Positions 18,325 to 27,043 of a DNA stretch of 64,000 bases are shown here, piece by piece. The stretch spans positions 73,551 through 137,550 of the forward strand of contig CAZSBB010000010.1 of the NCBI GenBank assembly GCA_964605235.1, given 5' to 3'. The notes beneath the pieces were generated by a model that was given only the letters and a program-made list of their open reading frames with translations, was not told where the DNA came from and did not search any database. Origin of the DNA: CAZSBB01 sp964605235. GTDB taxonomy: Bacteria > Planctomycetota > Phycisphaerae > Phycisphaerales > Phycisphaeraceae. Both the position numbers and the translations under genes were made by a program. Each line of letters starts with the position of its first letter. Within the stretch, counting starts at the first letter, position 1.

Positions 18325-19512
18325 CTATGCCAACAATTCGGGCGCCACGAACTCCGTGATCTCCAACCCGAACGCCGACAAGGCGCCCGGCGTGAACGGA
18401 TGCTGCGTGATCAGCCGCAGGCGGCGCAACCCCAGGTCGCGCAGGATCTGGCAGCCGATGCCGTAGGCCCCCTTGTTCGCCGGCGGCATCAGGCCGGGCG
18501 TGGGTTGCTGCTCGCCGAGTTTGGGCAAGTCGCCGTCGCTGCCGCGCTCGGGCAGATGCAGGGTCTGCAAACGCTGGAGCAGCCCGCGCCCCGCCATCTC
18601 ATGACGCAGGTACACCAGCGCGCCGCAGCCGGCTTGATCGATCATCCGCAATGCCGCCCGCAGCGTGCGCCCCGAGGGTTGCTCGGCGTCCCCGAACACG
18701 TCGCCCAGCAGGTTCTGGCTGTGCATCCGCACCAGCACCGGCTCGGGATGCTCGATCGGCTTGCCCGTCGGGTCCAGCTCGCCCAGTGGCCCCCGCACCA
18801 GCGCGACATGCGGCTGCGGGTCCACCACGCTGCGATAGGCAATCAGCTTGAACTCGCCCAGCTCGCTGTGGAACGGCACGGTGTCCACCCGGCGCACCAG
18901 CTGGTCGCATTGCAGGCGGTACTGAATCACATCCGCCACCGAGCACATTTTCAGCCCATGCTTGTGGCACAGCGCGCGCAGCTCCGGTTGCCGCGCCATG
19001 GTGCCGTCTTCGTTCATGACTTCGATGATGACCGCCGCTTCCTGCAACCCCGCCAGCCGGCAGAGGTCCACGGAGCCTTCGGTCTGCCCGGCGCGGACGA
19101 GGCAGCCGCCTTCGCGGGCTTTGAGCGGCTGCACGTGGCCGGGACGGTTGAAATCGCCGGGGAGGGCGATGGGGTCCGCCAGCCGGCGAATGGTGGTCGC
19201 CCGGTCGGCCGCGCTGACGCCGGTGCTGATGCCGAAGGTTTCGCCGGCGTCGACGGTGACGGTGTACGCCGTGCCGCGCGGGGCGGTGCTCACGGCATTC
19301 TGGGGTCCGATTTCCAGCTTGCGACAGATCGCCCCCGACAGCGCCACGCACAGCATGCCGCGGGCTTCGCGCAGCATGAAGTTGACCACCTGCGGGGTGA
19401 TGAACTGGGCGGGGCAGACGAGATCGCCTTCGTTTTCGCGTTGCTCGTCATCGACCAGCACGATCATCCTGCCCTGCCGCAGGTCGTCCATGATTTCGGG
19501 GATGGTGTTCAT
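18325..19512 (-). CDS. RibBA homologue with degenerate GTP cyclohydrolase II domain (RibBX-like)
   Basis: The 395-residue protein aligns with bifunctional RibBA. The DHBP synthase half has DDEQRENEGD (21-30), GVSAADRATT and FNRPGHVQPL, but the usual G-H-T-E-A motif reads GQTEG (142-146), replacing a His that is a metal ligand in characterised family members as far as I recall. The second half (about 205-395) has the cyclohydrolase II fold, including VLVRMHSQ, YGIGCQILRDLG and FGLEI. However, all three zinc cysteines of the S-E-C-x-T-G-D-x-F-x-S-x-R-C-D-C motif are gone (SQNLLGDVFGD), and the D-x-R before YGIG is N-K-G-A. The second half should not hydrolyse GTP. Such RibBX proteins are known. 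The start at 19512 is where homology begins. ribH lies far away at 63.4-63.9 kb. Confidence 0.85.
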   Translation of the reverse strand: MNTIPEIMDDLRQGRMIVLVDDEQRENEGDLVCPAQFITPQVVNFMLREARGMLCVALSGAICRKLEIGPQNAVSTAPRGTAYTVTVDAGETFGISTGVSAADRATTIRRLADPIALPGDFNRPGHVQPLKAREGGCLVRAGQTEGSVDLCRLAGLQEAAVIIEVMNEDGTMARQPELRALCHKHGLKMCSVADVIQYRLQCDQLVRRVDTVPFHSELGEFKLIAYRSVVDPQPHVALVRGPLGELDPTGKPIEHPEPVLVRMHSQNLLGDVFGDAEQPSGRTLRAALRMIDQAGCGALVYLRHEMAGRGLLQRLQTLHLPERGSDGDLPKLGEQQPTPGLMPPANKGAYGIGCQILRDLGLRRLRLITQHPFTPGALSAFGLEITEFVAPELLA

Positions 19513-19544
19513 GTTGATGGGGGCAAGGAACCCTGAAAAAGCGA

Positions 19545-19658
19545 AACCACAGAGGCACAGAGACACCGAGCAAAACCCACAGAGTCAATCAGCCTATGTC
19601 ATTGTTGATCGGTCTGCCTCACGTGCATCTCTGTGCCCTCTGTGACTCTGTGGTGAGT
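19545..19658. repeat. Dispersed repeat family C, copy 2
   Basis: The left end is AACCACAGAGGCACAGAGAC with ACCGAG after it; the right end is CTCTGTGCCCTCTGTGACTC followed by TGTGGTGAGT. The ends are inverted and can pair. It fills the gap between the ribBA-like start and the cyclase stop. Confidence 0.8.
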
Positions 19659-19663
19659 GCTTT

Positions 19664-22543
19664 CTACTTCTCCGTCAGCTCGATGCGCCCGTCAAAGTCA
19701 TCCTCCGGCGGCGTCTGCTGATACTGCCTGGCCCAGCGTTGGTACAGTCCCACCAGTTTGGACTGCTGGGGATCGTAGGCGAGCAGTTCCGCGCCCGCCT
19801 GCACGCAGTTGGCGAAATCGCCCTGCTGGAAGGCGTTGACCATGCGCACCGTCAGTTCCGCCAGGCGCAGTTGATCCGGGCTGGCCTGCGCGCGCGGCGC
19901 CAGCGGTTCGAAGGTCATCACGCTTTCCTGCTTGCCCACCACCTGCAGGCGGGCGACCGGGCGCAGCAGCCATTCATGCTGCACGTAGGTCGAGGTGTTT
20001 TCGTTGATCAGCAGGCGCGTGCCCAGGTACTTGTTGGCGGATTCCAGCCGGGCGGAGAGGTTGACCACATCGCCCAGCACGGTGTAATCGCTGGCGTCCT
20101 CGGAGCCGGCGTCGCCGACGATCATGCGGCCGCAGCCGATGCCCACGCGCATGTGCACGTTGGGCAGGTCGCGTTCGCTGAGCTTGCGGTTGAAGGTGAT
20201 CATCATCTGCTGCATGGCGAACGTCGCCGCCACGGCATCCTGTGCGTGCTGGCCGTTGGGCAGCGGAGCGCCAAAGAAGAACATGATGCCGTCGCCCAGG
20301 AACTTGTTCACATAGCCGCGGCGGGCGCGGATGAGCGGGACCATCAGGCCCATGTACTCGTTGAGGATGGGCACCGTGTTTTCGCCCAGCTTTTCCGACA
20401 GCGTGGTGAAGCCCGCCAGGTCGGTGAAGACGACGGTCATCTCGCGGCTTTCACCGTTGAGCCGGGCCTGATCCGGATTTTCCACCACGTACCGCACCAG
20501 GGCCGGGTCGACATAGTTGCTGAAGCGCCGGGTGATGCGGGCGCGTTCGGCACGTTCGCTGATGAAGCGTTGCAAGGTGCACAGCGCCCAGATCGCCGCC
20601 ACGGCAACGGTGGGGCCGGCCGCGCCCAGGATGTAGTCGCCATAGTCGTACAACAGCACGCCGTTGAGCGTGAGGTAGCCGCCGCCGATCGCCGCCGCCG
20701 CCGCCAGCGCCCAGCCGGGGGTCAGCCGCGCCGCCGCCAGCGTGGCGAGCAGGCCTACCAGCAGGGTGACCAGCGTGTTCATGCCCTGGGTTGCGGTGCG
20801 GAGCATGTGGTTGGTGAGGATGGCGTTGAACACCGCGCCGTGGATGATCACGCCGGGGCATTTGCTGTGCAGGCTGGTGGGCACGAAGTCGGCGATGGCG
20901 GCGGTGCTGATCCAGCCGACCAGACACGCTTTGCCGCCCAGCTCGCGCGCCAGCTCGCGGCGCAGGTGTTCAATCTCCTGCGCCAGCGTGCGGTTCTGTC
21001 TGGCGGCTTCCTGCACGGCGGCAAACGCCAGCAGCAGCGTGCGGCGAAAGGCGGCGTCCTGCGGGCTCAACCCCTGGGGATCGCTTTGCCGGAAGAAGCT
21101 GACGTAATCCTTGAGCGTGGCGTCCTGCTCGAGCTGGGCGGCAAATTCAGCGCGGCCCTGCCAGTCGTCCTCCGCCAGCTTGCGGGCGCGGTAGGCGGCG
21201 AGCTTGGCGCTGTCCAACCCGAGCTGACCTTCGTCATCACCGAGCAGGTCGCCAACCGCCAGGTCCAGTTGCTGGTTGTTGTGCATCAGCCGATGCACGC
21301 GCTGGCGCACTTCCCAGACCCGCAGCAGGGGAATGTGTTGACGGGTCTGCCGGCCGTGCGGGTCGTACATCCATTCCCAGTGATTGCTCGGCCCGAACCA
21401 CGGGATGGAGAAGATCATGCCCACCTCGCGGCCCAGGGATGCGAGGCGCTGCCGATGCACGGGAATGTCAATTGTCCGGTCATCCGGCAACGGCAAAACC
21501 ACCCGGTCCGGCAGCAGTTTCAACGCGGCGGGTTTCACGCCCAGGTAGGCGCACGCCAGCGCCAGGCCGAGCTGGGGTTGCAGGGCGGCGCCGTCGTCCA
21601 CCCAGAGCGGAACCTGGCGCACCACGCCGTCGCTGTCCGGCAGATAGGTGACGAACCCGCTGCCCCTGGCGGCGTCCGCCAGCGGGAAGATCGGCGGCAA
21701 TTCCGACCGCACCGGAAGCGCCGGGTCCAGCTGCGGTTCATACGGCCGGGCGGAGCGCCGCACCACCGCCACCGCGCGGGCGCGGTCGAAGGCATCTTCC
21801 AGCAGACGCAGCAACGGGGTGGAGCCGATGATCTGCCATTGCTCGCCCGGCAGCAGGGCGTCGCGCACCTGCTCGAAGGTGGTCAGCCCCTGCGCCAGCG
21901 CCTGCTCGATGCGCCGGGTGCCGGCCTGGGCGCGGCAGCGCAGGTAGAGGTCGTCAAACGCCAGTTCATCCACCTGCTGCAGTTCCGCGGCGTGTTGTTG
22001 CCCCAGCCGGTCGTGGGCGGCGGCGGCGCTGAGCGTCAGGTCGCTGGTCAGGAGGGTGACCAGGTCCTGTTCCAGCGCGCTGGCGGGTTCCTCCACCTTC
22101 ACCGAGGTGGACAGCAGCGTGGCGGGATATTGCCGCAGGGCGGCGGCAAACAAAGCGTCGTCGGGAATCGCCAGCCCCGCTGAACCATCCGGCAGCACCT
22201 CAAAGCGCTGGCGCTGCGGCTCGGAGAACAGCACGTCATACGCCAACGCTTTGGCGCCGGCGCGCTGCACCTCGGTGGTGATCTCCGCGAGCACCTGCCG
22301 ATCCCACGGCCAGCGTGCGATCGCGGCGATCGAACTGTCGTCAATGTCCAGATGCACCAGGGCATCGGTTGGGGGCGGGGCGTAAAACTGACACAGCCGG
22401 GCGCGCTGGTCATACAGCCAGTATTCCAGCGGTTCGAGCCAGCCCAGTTGCTGCGCCAAAGCCGTCAGCAGCGCCAGCATGACGCCCAGGGCACTGTTGC
22501 GGATCAGAAGCTGACGTTCGCTGCGGGTCATGGCGACTGGCAT
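19664..22543 (-). CDS. CHASE2-domain adenylate/guanylate cyclase
   Basis: The 959-residue protein has an N-terminal membrane helix, then a long extracytoplasmic CHASE2 sensor (YWLYDQRARL, LVHLDIDDSSIAAIARWPWD, LAYDVLFSEPQ), and about three membrane helices near 590-680. The C-terminal class III cyclase domain starts FSNYVDPALVRYVVENP, with VVFTDLAGFTTLSE (metal Asp), KFLGDGIMFFFGAP (second Asp), and DYTVLGDVVNLSARLE (dimer/transition-state region). It predicts a membrane receptor making cAMP, or possibly cGMP, in response to an unknown external signal. The CHASE2 region is longer than usual, with an insertion rich in charged residues. ATGs at 22543 and 22531 are both possible starts. Confidence 0.92.
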   Translation of the reverse strand: MPVAMTRSERQLLIRNSALGVMLALLTALAQQLGWLEPLEYWLYDQRARLCQFYAPPPTDALVHLDIDDSSIAAIARWPWDRQVLAEITTEVQRAGAKALAYDVLFSEPQRQRFEVLPDGSAGLAIPDDALFAAALRQYPATLLSTSVKVEEPASALEQDLVTLLTSDLTLSAAAAHDRLGQQHAAELQQVDELAFDDLYLRCRAQAGTRRIEQALAQGLTTFEQVRDALLPGEQWQIIGSTPLLRLLEDAFDRARAVAVVRRSARPYEPQLDPALPVRSELPPIFPLADAARGSGFVTYLPDSDGVVRQVPLWVDDGAALQPQLGLALACAYLGVKPAALKLLPDRVVLPLPDDRTIDIPVHRQRLASLGREVGMIFSIPWFGPSNHWEWMYDPHGRQTRQHIPLLRVWEVRQRVHRLMHNNQQLDLAVGDLLGDDEGQLGLDSAKLAAYRARKLAEDDWQGRAEFAAQLEQDATLKDYVSFFRQSDPQGLSPQDAAFRRTLLLAFAAVQEAARQNRTLAQEIEHLRRELARELGGKACLVGWISTAAIADFVPTSLHSKCPGVIIHGAVFNAILTNHMLRTATQGMNTLVTLLVGLLATLAAARLTPGWALAAAAAIGGGYLTLNGVLLYDYGDYILGAAGPTVAVAAIWALCTLQRFISERAERARITRRFSNYVDPALVRYVVENPDQARLNGESREMTVVFTDLAGFTTLSEKLGENTVPILNEYMGLMVPLIRARRGYVNKFLGDGIMFFFGAPLPNGQHAQDAVAATFAMQQMMITFNRKLSERDLPNVHMRVGIGCGRMIVGDAGSEDASDYTVLGDVVNLSARLESANKYLGTRLLINENTSTYVQHEWLLRPVARLQVVGKQESVMTFEPLAPRAQASPDQLRLAELTVRMVNAFQQGDFANCVQAGAELLAYDPQQSKLVGLYQRWARQYQQTPPEDDFDGRIELTEK

Positions 22544-22569
22544 GATACCGGGGGCGCGAGCAGTGGTTT

Positions 22570-22660
22570 AACGAGCCCCGACCGTGAGGGAGGGGTGGAA
22601 GGCGCGGCGTCATACCTCTGCGGCTGCGCCGCAACCCCTTGCTGACGCGCTGGGCTCGTC
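22570..22660. repeat. Dispersed repeat family B, copy 1
   Basis: It runs from AACGAGCCCCGACCGTGAGG to a right end ending GCTGGGCTCGT. The termini are inverted, and the interior carries GCGGCTGCGCCGCAACCCC. Other copies: 32168-32258 (opposite orientation), 54390-54479 and 57828-57915. It lies between the divergent cyclase and glucokinase genes. Confidence 0.85.
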
Positions 22661-22762
22661 AGGAAGTTGCGCCGACATTTGCCCGGCGGATTTTTGCTCG
22701 GACAAGACCCGCCGCCGCCGTTCCGCTAGAATCGGCCCAATTGTCCTGGAGTCAAACGCCCC

Positions 22763-23743
22763 ATGGCGCATTACCTCGGTCTGGACCTGGGTGGAACCAA
22801 CATCAAAGCCGGCGTCATCGACGCCGACGGCAAGTTGCTGGCGCGCACCAGTCGGCCCACCGGCGGAGGGGTGAGCGCCGAGCCGGTGATTGACGCCCTC
22901 GCCGCCGCCGCCCGGGAAACCGCCCAGCAGGCGGGCCTGACGCTGGCGGACATCGCGGGCATCGGCATCGGTTCGCCCGGGCCGATCAACTTCACCACCG
23001 GCGTGGTGGTCAACGCGCCCAACCTGCCGGGCTTCGCCAACCTGCCCCTGCGCGACCGCGTCGCCGCCGCCACCGGCCGGCCCTGCGTGCTGGAGAACGA
23101 CGCCAACGCCGCCGCCTTCGCCGAGTTTTACGCCGGCGTGGGCCGCGATCCCAAGGTGCGCAACCTCGTCATGCTGACGCTGGGCACCGGCGTGGGCAGC
23201 GGCATCGTGATCGAAGGCACGCTGGTGCATGGCGCGTTCGACAACGGCGGCGAAGGCGGCCACATGATCGTCGTGCCCGATGGTCGCCTCTGCGGCTGCG
23301 GGCAACGCGGCTGCATCGAAGCCTACGCCTCCGCTTCCCACACGGCCGTCCGCGCCCGCAAGCGCCTGGCGACTGGTGAAGCATCAAGCCTGCAAGCCCG
23401 GTTCAAGCAGAATCCCGAAAGCGTCACCGCCAAGGAAATCTTTGAGGAAGCTCAGAAGGGCGACGCTTTGGCGCAGGAAATCGTGGGCGAGACGGCCCGG
23501 CTGCTGGGCATTGCCTGCATCAACTTCTGCCGCATTGTCGATCCGCAGATGATCGTCTTTGCCGGCGGCATGGCGCTGGCGGGCGATTACCTGCTCAACC
23601 TGATTCGGCAGTCGTTCAACGAACGCCGCTGGCGCTTGCCGCCGGACCAGGTGCAAATCGTCGCAGCCCAACTGGGCAACGATGCCGGACTGATCGGTGC
23701 GGCAGCGGTGGCGGCCGACGCCCACCAGCGCGGCAAGCTGTGA
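22763..23743 (+). CDS. glk: ROK-family glucokinase
   Basis: The 326-residue protein has the ATP phosphate-binding loop LGLDLGGTNIKAG (5-17), the catalytic Asp in LENDANAAA (110-118), GTGVGSGIV, and the ROK zinc site: EGGH (164-167) followed by CGCGQRGCIEAYAS (177-190). This Zn-ROK signature fits cytoplasmic ATP:glucose phosphotransferase, though other hexoses such as mannose or N-acetylglucosamine cannot be excluded. ROK repressors have a helix-turn-helix at the N-terminus; this protein has none, so it is an enzyme. A family A repeat begins 28 bases after the stop. Confidence 0.92.
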   Translation: MAHYLGLDLGGTNIKAGVIDADGKLLARTSRPTGGGVSAEPVIDALAAAARETAQQAGLTLADIAGIGIGSPGPINFTTGVVVNAPNLPGFANLPLRDRVAAATGRPCVLENDANAAAFAEFYAGVGRDPKVRNLVMLTLGTGVGSGIVIEGTLVHGAFDNGGEGGHMIVVPDGRLCGCGQRGCIEAYASASHTAVRARKRLATGEASSLQARFKQNPESVTAKEIFEEAQKGDALAQEIVGETARLLGIACINFCRIVDPQMIVFAGGMALAGDYLLNLIRQSFNERRWRLPPDQVQIVAAQLGNDAGLIGAAAVAADAHQRGKL

Positions 23744-23770
23744 GTGTGAACTGATCGTGTTGCCCTCGGC

Positions 23771-23886
23771 AACGAGCCGGAAGAGTTAGCGACGGGAAGG
23801 GCATCGGCGCACCCAGGACCTGTGATGCACAGGCAAAACGTTGGGGATGCACGCGCGTAGCCCGTCGCTTACGCTTCCGGCTCGTT
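23771..23886. repeat. Dispersed repeat family A, copy 1
   Basis: Ends AACGAGCCGGAAG and CTTCCGGCTCGTT are inverted. Inner AGCGACGGG and CCCGTCGCT also pair, so the whole unit is nearly palindromic at its edges with about 70 bases of variable core. Other copies: 25649-25765, 31352-31467, 35289-35401, 47950-48119. It sits immediately upstream of the RuBisCO-like/cupin gene. Confidence 0.9.
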
Positions 23887-23960
23887 GTTCGGCGCCTTAG
23901 GGTCCTGGAAAATTTTCCCCACGCGTCATCCTGGATGATGTCATTGGAGTTTCTCCCGCC

Positions 23961-25637
23961 ATGTCGAGCTTTCCCACCATTGACGCGGTGTATCACGTCT
24001 CCTGTTCCGCCGGCGAGGTGGAAGCTCAGGCTCAGGACATCGCCCTGGAGCAGACGGTGGAAGTTCCGCGCCCGCTGGTGAAGGACCCGGAGCTGGCGGC
24101 GCGGGTGATCGGACAGATCAAGCGGATTGAGCCGCTCGCCGACGCCGGCGAAGAGCGTTTTGCCGTGGAGATCGCCTACAACGCGACGCTGGCGAACAAC
24201 CAGCTTCCGCAGCTCCTGAACCTGCTGTATGGCAACATCTCGATCAAGAACAACATCCGCCTGATGGATGCGACTTTTCCTGATACGTGGCTGGCGCAAC
24301 AGCTCGGGCCGCGCTTTGGCATTGATGGGCTGCGCGCCCTGCTGGGGGTGTACGGGCGACCGATCCTGTCCACCGCCGTCAAGCCGCGCGGCTCGAGCGT
24401 GGACACCCTGGCGCACATCTGCGGGCGCTTTGCCGCCGGGCAGGGCGACCTCATCAAGGACGATCACAACCTGGTGGATGATTCGTTCGAGCAGTTCCGC
24501 GCCCGGGTGACCGCCTGTCATGTCGCGGTGGAACAGCAGAACCTGAAATCCGGCCGCAATTGCCTGTATTTTCCCAATGTCTGCACCCGCGCCGCCGAGC
24601 TGAAACGCTTTGCGGAAGAAGCGGTGCGCATCGGCGTGTCGGGCATTCTCATCTCGCCGCTGCTGGTGGGGTTGGATGCGGTGCGCGACATTGCCGCCGA
24701 CTTGCCGCTGGTCATCATGACCCATCCGACCTTCAGCGGAACGTTCTTCCACGACCGCCGTCACGGCATCACCCCGGCGATGCTGCTGGGCACGCTGTTC
24801 CGGCTGGCGGGGGCGGATGTGAGCGTGTTTCCCAACTTCGGGGGACGCTTCGGCTTCACCGCCGACGAATGCCGGGAGCTGACCACGCATCTGCAGCGCC
24901 CGCTCGGTGCGCTCAAGCCCGGCCTGCCGGCGCCCGCGGGGGGGATGCAGTTCCGCTCCATCGCGGGCATGTGCCAACACTATGGCGAGCAATCGGTATT
25001 TCTGGTGGGCGGGGCGCTGCTGACGCATCATGAGGATGTCGCCGAGGGCGCCAAGGCGTTTCGTCAGGCGATTGAGGAACATTTTCCCAGCACGCGGATG
25101 GTGGAGCCGCAGCGTCAGACCGGCAGCGCCTGCGAAGGACCGATGGCGGTCAGCGCGTGCGCGATGCCCAGTGCCGCCAGCGCGACGGTGGATGCCGGCG
25201 CCCCGCAGGTGTATGTCGCCCAGGGCGGTCTGGGCGCGACGCCGTTGCAGTGGCGGGGCAAAGCCTCCAGCGCGTACAAGCAGGGCGGCGGCGAACTGCC
25301 CTTCCGTGATGTGGTGCGCCACGAACTATTGGGTAAAGCCGGCGAACAGATGGCGTTCGACCTGCGCTACTTCGAGATCAACCCCGGCGGCTACTCCTCG
25401 CTGGAACGCCATCAGCACACGCACACCATCATCGCGGTGCGCGGGCGCGGCGTGCTGCAGATCGGCACGAGCACCCACCTGCTCAACCCGCACGATGTGG
25501 CGTATGTGCCGCCGCTGGCGAATCACCAGTTGCGCAATGAGTCCGACGACCAGCCGTTCGGGTTTTATTGCATCGTGGATCGTGACCGGGACCGGCCGAT
25601 GAAGCCGTGGACCGGGTCCAGCGAAGCGATCACCTGA
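23961..25637 (+). CDS. RuBisCO-like protein (type IV) fused to a C-terminal cupin
   Basis: The 558-residue chain has two parts. Residues 1-380 have a RuBisCO large-chain fold: VEIAYNATLANNQLPQLLN, then STAVKPRG (137-144; K141 matches the first active-site Lys, but the second is Arg), and GDLIKDDHN (162-170; K166, D167 and D168 kept, the metal-binding Glu replaced by His). THPTF (254-258) keeps the His but not the Arg of canonical H-R, and VFPNFGGRF and LVGGAL follow. It cannot be a classical CO2-fixing enzyme and resembles non-photosynthetic RuBisCO-like proteins such as those of apionate breakdown. After an Ala/Ser/Gly-rich linker (385-440), residues 445-545 form a cupin: GGYSSLERHQHTH (476-488) and YVPPLANHQLRN (515-526) give the metal-binding histidines. 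The product may be an enolisable sugar-phosphate that the cupin then processes (inference). Confidence 0.9.
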   Translation: MSSFPTIDAVYHVSCSAGEVEAQAQDIALEQTVEVPRPLVKDPELAARVIGQIKRIEPLADAGEERFAVEIAYNATLANNQLPQLLNLLYGNISIKNNIRLMDATFPDTWLAQQLGPRFGIDGLRALLGVYGRPILSTAVKPRGSSVDTLAHICGRFAAGQGDLIKDDHNLVDDSFEQFRARVTACHVAVEQQNLKSGRNCLYFPNVCTRAAELKRFAEEAVRIGVSGILISPLLVGLDAVRDIAADLPLVIMTHPTFSGTFFHDRRHGITPAMLLGTLFRLAGADVSVFPNFGGRFGFTADECRELTTHLQRPLGALKPGLPAPAGGMQFRSIAGMCQHYGEQSVFLVGGALLTHHEDVAEGAKAFRQAIEEHFPSTRMVEPQRQTGSACEGPMAVSACAMPSAASATVDAGAPQVYVAQGGLGATPLQWRGKASSAYKQGGGELPFRDVVRHELLGKAGEQMAFDLRYFEINPGGYSSLERHQHTHTIIAVRGRGVLQIGTSTHLLNPHDVAYVPPLANHQLRNESDDQPFGFYCIVDRDRDRPMKPWTGSSEAIT

Positions 25638-25648
25638 GCCGCAAGCAC

Positions 25649-25765
25649 AACGAGCCGGAAGCGGCAGCGACGGGCAGGGCGCTTGAACGCCAGACATTTT
25701 TCCTGTGAATCACAGGTCGTTTGTCCGCCAGGCGCTCTTCCCGTCGCTGACGCTTCCGGCTCGTT
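25649..25765. repeat. Dispersed repeat family A, copy 2
   Basis: Ends AACGAGCCGGAAGCG and CGCTTCCGGCTCGTT are inverted, with GCGACGGGCAGG and CCCGTCGCTGA just inside. It begins 11 bases after the stop of the RuBisCO-like/cupin gene, so that gene is bracketed by two family A copies. Confidence 0.9.
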
Positions 25766-25786
25766 ATGGACGGAAATGCACGCGCT

Positions 25787-26866
25787 TCACAGCGGTTCGA
25801 CCGCCACGCCCAGCAGGGTCGCTCCCGCCTGGCGCACCAGTTCATCAGGACCGGCCAGCACGTGCGTCACGCTGGTGCCGCTGCGACTGGCGGGCGCGTG
25901 GCCGGCGACGAGCGCCGGGTCGTGGTATTCCATTTCGCCAAAGTCAGCGAAGTTGCCGTCGTCGTTGTACGCCTGCAGGACATCGCCGCCGAAGAACTCG
26001 GTGCTGGCGCGGGGGACATCGACATAGGGTTCGCCCGGCAGCACGGGGAAGAAGCGCACGATCAGCACCGCCTGGCCATTGTCCAGCGCGCGGTGGTAGC
26101 CCATCCGGCCGGTGGTCTGGGCGGGCGACAGACCCATCTTGATGCGATGCCTGGCGTCCACCAGAAAACGCACGCAGGCGGCGTTGCTCACCACATGGCG
26201 GGGGCCAAAGTCGTTGTAGTAGCTGCGCGGCTCGGTCGGCCCGGCGAGGGTGGGACAGATCAGCGTGCCAGTCGTGGGCAGTTGCAGCAGATCCCAGGCG
26301 CCGGCGACGGTGCCGGGCTCGGCGTCGAGCAGCGTCAGCTCGTTGGTGATGGTGAAGCTGAAGCTGGTCAGTTGTTCCGCCAGTTTGGCGTCCAGCTCAC
26401 AGGGGCGCGGGCTCAGGCAGAACTGCCGTCGCGCCCGCAGGCTGATTTGTTTGTGCAAGCGGTAGTCGGTCAGCGTCATCTGGGCGGTCAGCTCGAGCTG
26501 GCTCGCATCCTGCAGGGTGATGCGGTAGTCCCCGGCATCCTGATCCGCCTGCACGATGCCCGCCTGCAAGGGATCACGCCGGGCGATTTGCAGGTCGGTC
26601 CAGAAGTAGGCGACCTCCGGAGCGATCCACAAACGATCCCCACCGAGCAACCCGGTCAGGTGGGCCCGATGCTCGCGCAGCCAGCCGGCATCCAGCGCCA
26701 GGGGATTGTGAAAAAAGCAATTGTCCGCCACCCCCGGAAGCTCCAACGCGATGGCGCGGGCGCCATAGGGCGAAAGCAGCAGTCGGCCGGCGTCAGCGCT
26801 CAGCACATGCGCGGAGCCCAGAGCGGTCTGCACGGACTGTGCCAGGGCGCTGAACCAGTTGGACAT
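25787..26866 (-). CDS. Uncharacterised protein, DUF6786-like
   Basis: The 359-residue protein is rich in beta-strand patterns and aromatic residues (RLWIAPEVAYFWTDLQ, RSYYNDFGPRHVVSNAAC, MGYHRALDNGQAVLIVRFF). There is no signal peptide or membrane segment. The layout resembles proteins in planctomycete genomes annotated as DUF6786, and more loosely an aldose-1-epimerase-like beta-sandwich. The start at 26866 is supported by an AAGGGA about eight bases upstream; the frame stays open further back through the tRNA gene, which rules out longer starts. The function is unknown, with a carbohydrate-related role only a guess. It is transcribed in the same direction as the tRNA-Ser gene upstream. Confidence 0.6.
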   Translation of the reverse strand: MSNWFSALAQSVQTALGSAHVLSADAGRLLLSPYGARAIALELPGVADNCFFHNPLALDAGWLREHRAHLTGLLGGDRLWIAPEVAYFWTDLQIARRDPLQAGIVQADQDAGDYRITLQDASQLELTAQMTLTDYRLHKQISLRARRQFCLSPRPCELDAKLAEQLTSFSFTITNELTLLDAEPGTVAGAWDLLQLPTTGTLICPTLAGPTEPRSYYNDFGPRHVVSNAACVRFLVDARHRIKMGLSPAQTTGRMGYHRALDNGQAVLIVRFFPVLPGEPYVDVPRASTEFFGGDVLQAYNDDGNFADFGEMEYHDPALVAGHAPASRSGTSVTHVLAGPDELVRQAGATLLGVAVEPL

Positions 26867-26956
26867 GGGGCGTTCCCTTGGGACCGCGGGTTTTGCGGCG
26901 GAAATGCGGGCGCGACTGCCCGGCAAGCCCGAGCAGCGCGCTTCAACCATCGAAAA

Positions 26957-27043
26957 CGGAGCGGGTGGGATTCGAACCCACGGTACGGAAAACCGTACAC
27001 AGCATTTCCAGTGCTGCACCTTCGGCCACTCGGTCACCGCTCC
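26957..27043 (-). tRNA. tRNA-Ser, anticodon GGA
   Basis: The minus strand folds as an 87-base tRNA: acceptor GGAGCGG pairs with CCGCTCC plus discriminator G; the D-arm is GACCGAGTGGCCGAAGGT; the anticodon loop CTGGAAA gives GGA (27007-27009); a long class II variable arm (GTACGGTTTTCCGTAC) identifies serine; the T-arm is GTGGGTTCGAATCCCAC. CCA is not encoded. It is followed by TTTTCG, a possible short termination signal. Confidence 0.97.

Noticed and set aside
19545..19658. Attenuator or riboswitch for the ribBA-like gene (FMN type)
   Set aside because: The sequence matches repeat family C seen at unrelated loci and does not have the FMN aptamer layout.
23961..25115. True CO2-fixing RuBisCO
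   Set aside because: The metal Glu, one active-site Lys and the H-R pair are altered, which is incompatible with the known carboxylase mechanism.
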